A DNA stretch of 64,000 nucleotides from Ligula intestinalis (Eukaryota; Platyhelminthes; Cestoda; Diphyllobothriidea; Diphyllobothriidae): contig JAYGXS010000002.1 of assembly GCA_036362985.1 (NCBI GenBank), positions 8,251,164 through 8,315,163 on the forward strand. The letters run 5' to 3'. Numbering within the stretch: the stretch's first letter is position 1; each line of letters begins with the position of its first letter. Shown one piece after another: positions 59,101 through 64,000 of the stretch. The translations under genes were made by a program, and so were the position numbers. The notes under the pieces are model-generated. The model was given only the letters and a program-made list of their open reading frames with translations. It made no database searches and was not told the DNA's origin.

Positions 59101-59604
59101 TGTAGTGGTCGTGCTACCTCACGCCCTCTTAACTCTTCAAGCCACAGACGTGGTCTCGCAGTAATAATCTTGGTCGCTTAGTCGCGCTCGATCCAGTTCA
59201 GTGACTCATGTCTCATGCGACGCACAATCTTTGCCCTCGCGTGTTTGGGACGTACACACGCACTTCAGGCTGGTCGGCCCAGTCAGCGTCCCGAAGTTGA
59301 CTCATACGAAGTCCGCTCTGTGGCTCTTGTGACAATTCCCGCACTGGCGGACACTCGGGATTCCGTCTCACCAGGGTGTTGACGTAGGCAACGTCGTCGG
59401 TCGCTTTGATGACCCCACGCTCTCACATGGCCCTCACGGTTTAATGCTATGTCAAACCGAGTGGCAACTTCCTCCTAACTCTTCTGTACACAATATATTG
59501 TTCCTAACACTTTGATTTTTCCAAAACCTTTCTTATCTCCTAAGGAGCCTGGCTTGGGAGGTCGTAGCTGTTAGGGTTAACCGTCTTAGCCTTAACTCCT
59601 ATCA
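59101..59604 (+). repeat. 5' LTR of the short LTR element
   Basis: Begins TGTAGTGGTC and ends ATCA, about 504 bp. It is diverged from the 3' LTR, which suggests an old insertion or recombination between family members. Confidence 0.7.
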
Positions 59605-59605
59605 C

Positions 59606-59618
59606 TGGTGACCCCAAT
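59606..59618 (+). other. primer binding site, tRNA-Trp type
   Basis: TGGTGACCCCAAT starts one base after the 5' LTR. The first ten bases are complementary to the CCA-bearing 3' end known for eukaryotic tRNA-Trp. Confidence 0.7.
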
Positions 59619-60214
59619 CGTGAGATGAACTCTCAACTCAACTTCTGATGTGGCTGCCGTCAATGAAGCGCTATGGAGATATTCATCCGCTCACAGCCCA
59701 TCGACCTCAGGCTCCGGTTCCTTCCCCATCCCACGTTGCAGTTTCCCGCTAGGAGTACCAATACCCAGGCCTCCGTTTCAAACTCGTATTCTGCTTCTAC
59801 TGCCAACAGTATCTCTTGCTCCTCGCAGCGAACACTAAGACGGTATACTGATTGGCCGTCGAAGTTTTACGCAGCTTACCAGGCTCCCTCTCATGTAGTC
59901 GGGATGACCAATCTCCTACAACATGCCGACGCACGCGTAGTCGAGAAATTTCCTCCTACCAGTATGCAGACCCAGTGACCCACTCGGACGGGAGATGACC
60001 TTTCCTATTCCCAAGCAGTACTGGTGACACTGACCTGACTCTCGCATGCCAGCCACATTAACTCATGCAAGTAACAGCTGTCCCTTCAACCTGGCTCCCG
60101 CAAGCCAGCCACACGAACACCAGCTGTTCGAACCTTACTGTTGGTACGTACCTCCTTCCTTGTCTTTCACTAATCATCGTTAGTTCGATCTCTTTCACCG
60201 ACGAAGTTTGGTCT

Positions 60215-60224
60215 AGGAGGGAAG
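60215..60224 (+). other. polypurine tract
   Basis: AGGAGGGAAG lies four bases before the TG that opens the 3' LTR, the expected place for plus-strand priming. Confidence 0.65.
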
Positions 60225-60228
60225 CAAT

Positions 60229-60663
60229 TGTAGTGGTCACTGCTGCCTGATGCCCTTTTGAATCGTGATGCTGCGGATGAAGTCACTTAGAGCACAGGAC
60301 CTCGCGTGAAGGCATTTTTTCGGCATGCCTAGAGCCAGACACAAACTGACGTGCGAGCGAATGCACTCACCATGTCTCCCAAATTCTGGCCTCAACCAAC
60401 AGTGGCGTGACCTTAATCCGTCTGGACAGACCTCAACGCCTTGGCTACCGCTAGCTATCACTTCGGACCTCACTTGCCTGGCGGATAGACGTGCGCTCCC
60501 GTAGCCAAGGCTTCGTCCTAACTATTCTCCTTCCCCTCTGTACAGAATGCACTCTTCCTAACAATCTGGCTTTCAACAGACAGCTCTCTCTCCTCTTCTA
60601 AGTAATCTGGCCTAGAAGATCGCAGCCGTTTGGGTTAACCCTGAATAGCCACTTCACGCCACG
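60229..60663 (+). repeat. 3' LTR of the short LTR element
   Basis: Begins TGTAGTGGTC after the polypurine tract; the 3' end is placed by alignment to the 5' LTR and is uncertain by several bases. Shorter than the 5' LTR by about 70 bp. Confidence 0.65.
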
Positions 60664-61800
60664 ATAACTCTCTGCTGGATAATGATTAATTATGCATATA
60701 ATTGGTAGAACTGTGGTCACAACCTTCAACTGTGACATTACAGGGGCGCAGCGTTTACTGCAACAACTCTGCGTACCATGACAAACGCCTTCCTGATAAA
60801 AGCGCTCATAAGACCCTGGCCTTACCTGCCATCTCGACGATATTTGTGTCTTTAGGATGCTATTGGCATCGCACTCGTCAAATGTCTCATTGTGCACTCT
60901 TTAGCTGACAAGTTAGGAGAGATCTGAACGGCCAGTTTTGTGCCTCGTTCGGTGAAACTAGCCCCACTGATACTTTCCATCTGATTGAGCATCAAGTAGG
61001 ATCACTGAAAGAAAGGTCCAACTTTAACTAAACCTTGAAGAACGAGTGCAAAAGCGAATACCGAAGTGCGAAACGCATTAGTAATCAGAAAAGCAAGTTC
61101 TTCGGGAAGAGGTCGTCGACTAGATACGTAGACTTAACTCGAGCACCACATTCAAGGTCGAGCCTTCAGTAACTGGATTAGGAACTAACACAAAATAGGC
61201 ATATGATAGGTCTGCATTCTATATTTTCTGTGTAGTGAATTAAAAAGAAAGGAGATTCTCGTATGAGTCACGTCTTCGGAACAGACACCGTAATTTTCCT
61301 CAAACAACAACAGGACCGACCACTGCTTAGATGACATGGCATCTCACACTTACATAATCTTATCAACAACGCTTACTCATATTTATTTCAGTAGCTTATA
61401 TTTGGGAAAATAAGGTAAATTTACATGGATTGAATCCTGTATAGGAGAATGAACGCGAATGGTTTTCAGTTAATTCATCAGAAAAAAAACCAAATAAACG
61501 AATACCTGCGCATTTTTAAAAAATCTGCGGGTATAACATTTGCATGTTACTGAACCGATTTTAGTTATCGTTAGGGCTTTTTAACCTCGTATTAATCAAA
61601 GCATGACCATCAAGGGTCTGCTTTCGACCATGCTCTAAAAACACGTGCAACTGAAACATCCCGATGTATATTTATAAAATTAACATCGCAGCTTTTGAGC
61701 TTTAAAAAGGGATTGGGAGGACGTTTGAACGTAGGTGAATCCATTGCAGCATGACATGTGTGCAAGATACTGCTATAAACATCTGACGTATCTGATTAAG
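60664..61800. other. intergenic, no gene recognised
   Basis: No frame with a recognisable domain and no shared repeat seen. Confidence 0.4.
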
Positions 61801-61804
61801 TTCA

Positions 61805-61860
61805 GCGAAGTCAAGTAAGGCAAACGAATGTTTTTAATTAATTTATCATCAGGCAGATCA
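61805..61860 (-). repeat. PLE-D-type tail fragment
   Basis: The minus strand reads 'gcctgatgataaatt', then 'aaaaacattcg', then 'ccttacttgacttcgc', matching tails at 6.55, 27.2 and 42.2 kb. CTGATGA is present but GAAA is lost. Confidence 0.5.
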
Positions 61861-62045
61861 AAGTATTTTTCATGAGAAGACATCCTTTTACAGATAGATG
61901 TCAGTTAGCAGACATTAAAATGTTTTGGGTAAGAAGACTCTAAGCTGATATATTCTTTCTGTTTCGCGTTAACAATAGTCCTAATCTCCCACAAATTAAC
62001 GCTCTCACTCCGGTTAACCATCATTATGCCACTCATAACTCCTCC

Positions 62046-62720
62046 ATGATAATTTCACCACCCCGTAGCTCCACATCTAACTATGCTCGTTTTTTTACCG
62101 CCAAATATGCTTTTATTTGGAACAATCTTCCACTCAAAATTAGGTTGTCTACTATATTATCGATTTTCAAAGGCAAGTTACGTAAACATTTAAATTTGGA
62201 GGAAATAAAGTCGTTACTGTCTGTTTACTTTCCAAACACGCAATTTGTAGATTTCAAAACAGGTCCTCCTGACATTTGTAGGATGCGGTGACCTTCGAGG
62301 TTATTTCTTGGTCCCCAACTTATCGGTGGACGCTGGAGTCTGGTGGGTCATATCTGGGTGATGTTGCCTTGAATTCCAATGCACTCTCCTGTGGTTCCAG
62401 ATGACCCCTTCTTAACTCACCGCTATATTATTTTTCCCATGACAATAGGCGTTCCAAACCCTCAACAATAGGATAAAATCTAACTGTACCATGCTACCTC
62501 TTAAGGCAGTTTTTTTCTCCTACATTTTTTTGGAAATCGGTGGCTCGCTGACCTCATCCACCGATGTAGGAGTTTCTTTACTGCCCATCTAGTTATTTTT
62601 ATAAGAGTTCGTTGTAAATCTAAAATATTTTTTCTTTTTTCTTATTTTAACTATAGCACTAAGTTTGTAATGAAAAGGCCCCTTGGGCCTTAAATATACA
62701 ATTTAATATTTATTATTATT
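62046..62720 (+). mobile_element. non-LTR retrotransposon (LINE) 3' end
   Basis: The frame 62046-62291 (81 aa) has SNYARFFTAKYAFIWNNLPL, then IRLSTILSIFKGKLRKHL. This is the conserved C-terminal signature of non-LTR retrotransposon polyproteins after the reverse transcriptase (pattern 'FF..R....WN.LP..IR...S...FK..L..HL'). A 3' UTR with 'ggccccttgggccttaaata' follows, ending in TTATTATTATTTT. The copy is 5'-truncated. Confidence 0.75.
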
Positions 62721-62721
62721 T

Positions 62722-62795
62722 TGGGAAAATGAGGACATTTATTCAGTACATTTTCGACACTGAATCCCCAGGTCGTTGTCAATGTTCCAGTTCAA
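62722..62795 (-). repeat. PLE-C tail fragment
   Basis: The minus strand reads 'gacctggggattcagtgtcg', then 'aaaatgtactgaataaatg', matching PLE-C tails at 6.65 and 47.77 kb. A (GA)n run follows at 62814-62826. It begins directly where the LINE tail ends. Confidence 0.65.
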
Positions 62796-63370
62796 CAAAT
62801 CAGTAGTAATTAGAGAGAGAGAGAGATGGTAAGGGATCAAATGGGTCAGACTCTAGTCATCATTTGGGAACAGACTGAGAAAAGGGGTAATGGGTCCGAT
62901 AATTAGTTCATGTCGCCCCGTCATCCTTGCCTCGCGTTCTGTTGGGAGACGTGAGGACACCTGATTAACATTATTTTTATGTTTACAATGTTAAACGCCA
63001 TTAAGCTCACGCGCAGTGATAGCATCTCTGCTACTGTAGAAGAACTGATATCATCATACACATCTTAAATATGACTTAGCCGAACAAAGCAAAATAACCT
63101 CACTTAGTAAGGTTTTTTAGAAAGCAATTAGTTTTACTGCATCAAACACGAACATATTAGATCGCTTATCAATACTACCAATTACCGTTGACAGCTGAGC
63201 TTTGACGACTCAAGAAAATCTTTTCGATTTATAATTTTCCAGAGATTGGATGAGAAGAATATTGTGGAGTAGGAAATGGATGCGAAGGACGGTGAAAATG
63301 GAAGACGAGGAGGATGGTGACAACGAAGAAGAAGAGGAAGCAGAAGACGAGATTAATTAGCGTAGGAAAA

Positions 63371-63435
63371 GAAGAAGAAGAAGAAAAAAAAAAGAAGAAG
63401 AAGAAGAAGAAGACGAAGAAGAAGAAGAAGAAGAA

Positions 63436-63515
<80 letters not shown>

Positions 63516-63520
63516 CGATG
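63371..63520 (+). repeat. microsatellites (AAG)n and (GAT)n
   Basis: (AAG)n with A-run interruptions from about 63370 to 63436, then about 26 units of GAT/ATG with few interruptions to 63520. Open frames across it are poly-Lys/poly-Met or poly-Ser artefacts, not genes. Confidence 0.95.
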
Positions 63521-63853
63521 AAGCACATTGGGCTGTATTTCCAGTGATCACAGCTTAAAATTAAAGTATTGGAGTATGCCACTTAGGAATTTGTCTATTC
63601 ATTCGGATACAATGTTCACGTATCTGTGTTAGAGCATTATGCACGTTTCTACAATTCTGTGCGCGCATTCTATTGCAAACATCAATTTTCTGTTCTCAGC
63701 AGTATTAAGAATCAGTAACCGGAAATGTGTCTTCATGTACCGTAGAGGGTGATAGTCTCTTGGTCTCACATTTCTGCCAGATAGGTGATGGCGCAGTAAC
63801 ATATGCTTTACATCTTCCTTGACGTTGTAGAGTGCGGGAATAAAGGATAATTC

Positions 63854-64000
63854 AGCAACAGCATCTTATGTAGCCCCACTCATCATTCCCTACAACCTGC
63901 CTTTTTTCCTACGAAAACGGACGCTATCGGATTTAAATGGCGGGGATTTAGGACACGCAGTGGAATATACTTTAATAAATGCTAAATGCATTTTTATTTA
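63854..64000 (+). mobile_element. MITE-1 copy 4, truncated by window end
   Basis: Begins 'agcaacagcatcttatgtag' and continues with 'ttcctacgaaaacgg', 'aggacacgcagtggaatata' and 'taataaatgctaaatgc', matching copies 1 and 2. The preceding 8 bases GATAATTC would be the left target duplication. The right end lies beyond the window. Confidence 0.85.

Larger units (their letters stand above)
59101..60663 (+). mobile_element. short LTR retroelement, CsRn1-like PBS, coding interior mostly lost
   Basis: Two direct repeats in LTR position (59101-59604 and 60229 to about 60663) both start TGTAGTGGTC and contain 'tgtacacaatat/tgtacagaatg', 'tctcctaaggagcctggc/tcttctaagtaatctggc' and 'gttagggttaacc/gtttgggttaacc'. 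The 5' LTR ends in CA one base before the PBS. The interior is only ~620 bp and holds one fragmentary frame (59673-59978), possibly a Gag remnant. The PBS matches the tRNA-Trp type used by the CsRn1 group of Ty3 elements, known from flukes. It looks non-autonomous (TRIM-like) or deleted. I could not find a target duplication. Confidence 0.78.

Noticed and set aside
63229..63582. Frames rich in Ile/Phe, Met or Ser over the microsatellite
   Set aside because: Products of (AAG)n and (GAT)n repeats, not proteins.
1..64000. CRISPR arrays, bacterial operons, rRNA genes
   Set aside because: No regularly spaced repeats, no operon-like gene packing and no rRNA-like sequence; the window is eukaryotic.

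Overview
This looks like metazoan nuclear DNA, most likely from a flatworm and possibly a diphyllobothriidean tapeworm. The reasons are moderate GC, very low gene density, genes split by multi-kilobase introns, and many fragments of Penelope-like elements (PLEs) with GIY-YIG endonuclease tails of the type common in platyhelminths. The species cannot be fixed from sequence alone. Two protein-coding genes of the host are supported; almost everything else that can be named is mobile DNA.

Left part (3980-24446, + strand): a GATA-family transcription factor gene. Four exons join in one frame: an N-terminal exon, an exon with the N-terminal zinc finger, an exon with most of the C-terminal zinc finger, and a last exon that opens with the basic tail of the C-terminal finger. 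Intron phases agree at every junction, giving a protein of about 451 residues. The introns carry PLE tails, two hAT-like MITEs, tRNA-derived SINEs and long foldback sequences.

Middle (25000-43000): two SINE families, an ~0.9 kb PLE inverted repeat at 28 kb, a locally triplicated ~150 bp segment at 31.3-32.7 kb, then an intronless divergent actin gene (33256-34383, 375 aa). After it comes AT-rich DNA with no recognisable gene up to about 39.2 kb.

Right part (43000-64000): a cluster of broken PLE copies at 43.1-49.2 kb, one with the end of a reverse transcriptase carrying YVDD followed by a GIY-YIG domain. Further on lie a third MITE, more SINEs, a complete non-autonomous hAT element with an 8-bp target duplication (56853-57615), a short LTR element with PBS and polypurine tract but almost no coding interior (59101-60663), a LINE 3' end, a microsatellite, and a fourth MITE cut by the window end.

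The most interesting signal is RNA-level. The tRNA-derived SINE family (SINE-A here) carries a compact hammerhead-ribozyme motif downstream of its tRNA-like part, on the element's sense strand. Two copies keep the invariant residues, and in one of them stems I and II are fully paired. The PLE-A tails show a related hammerhead-like core. PLE tails also recur as head-to-head inverted pairs, forming foldbacks of about 180 to 900 bp.
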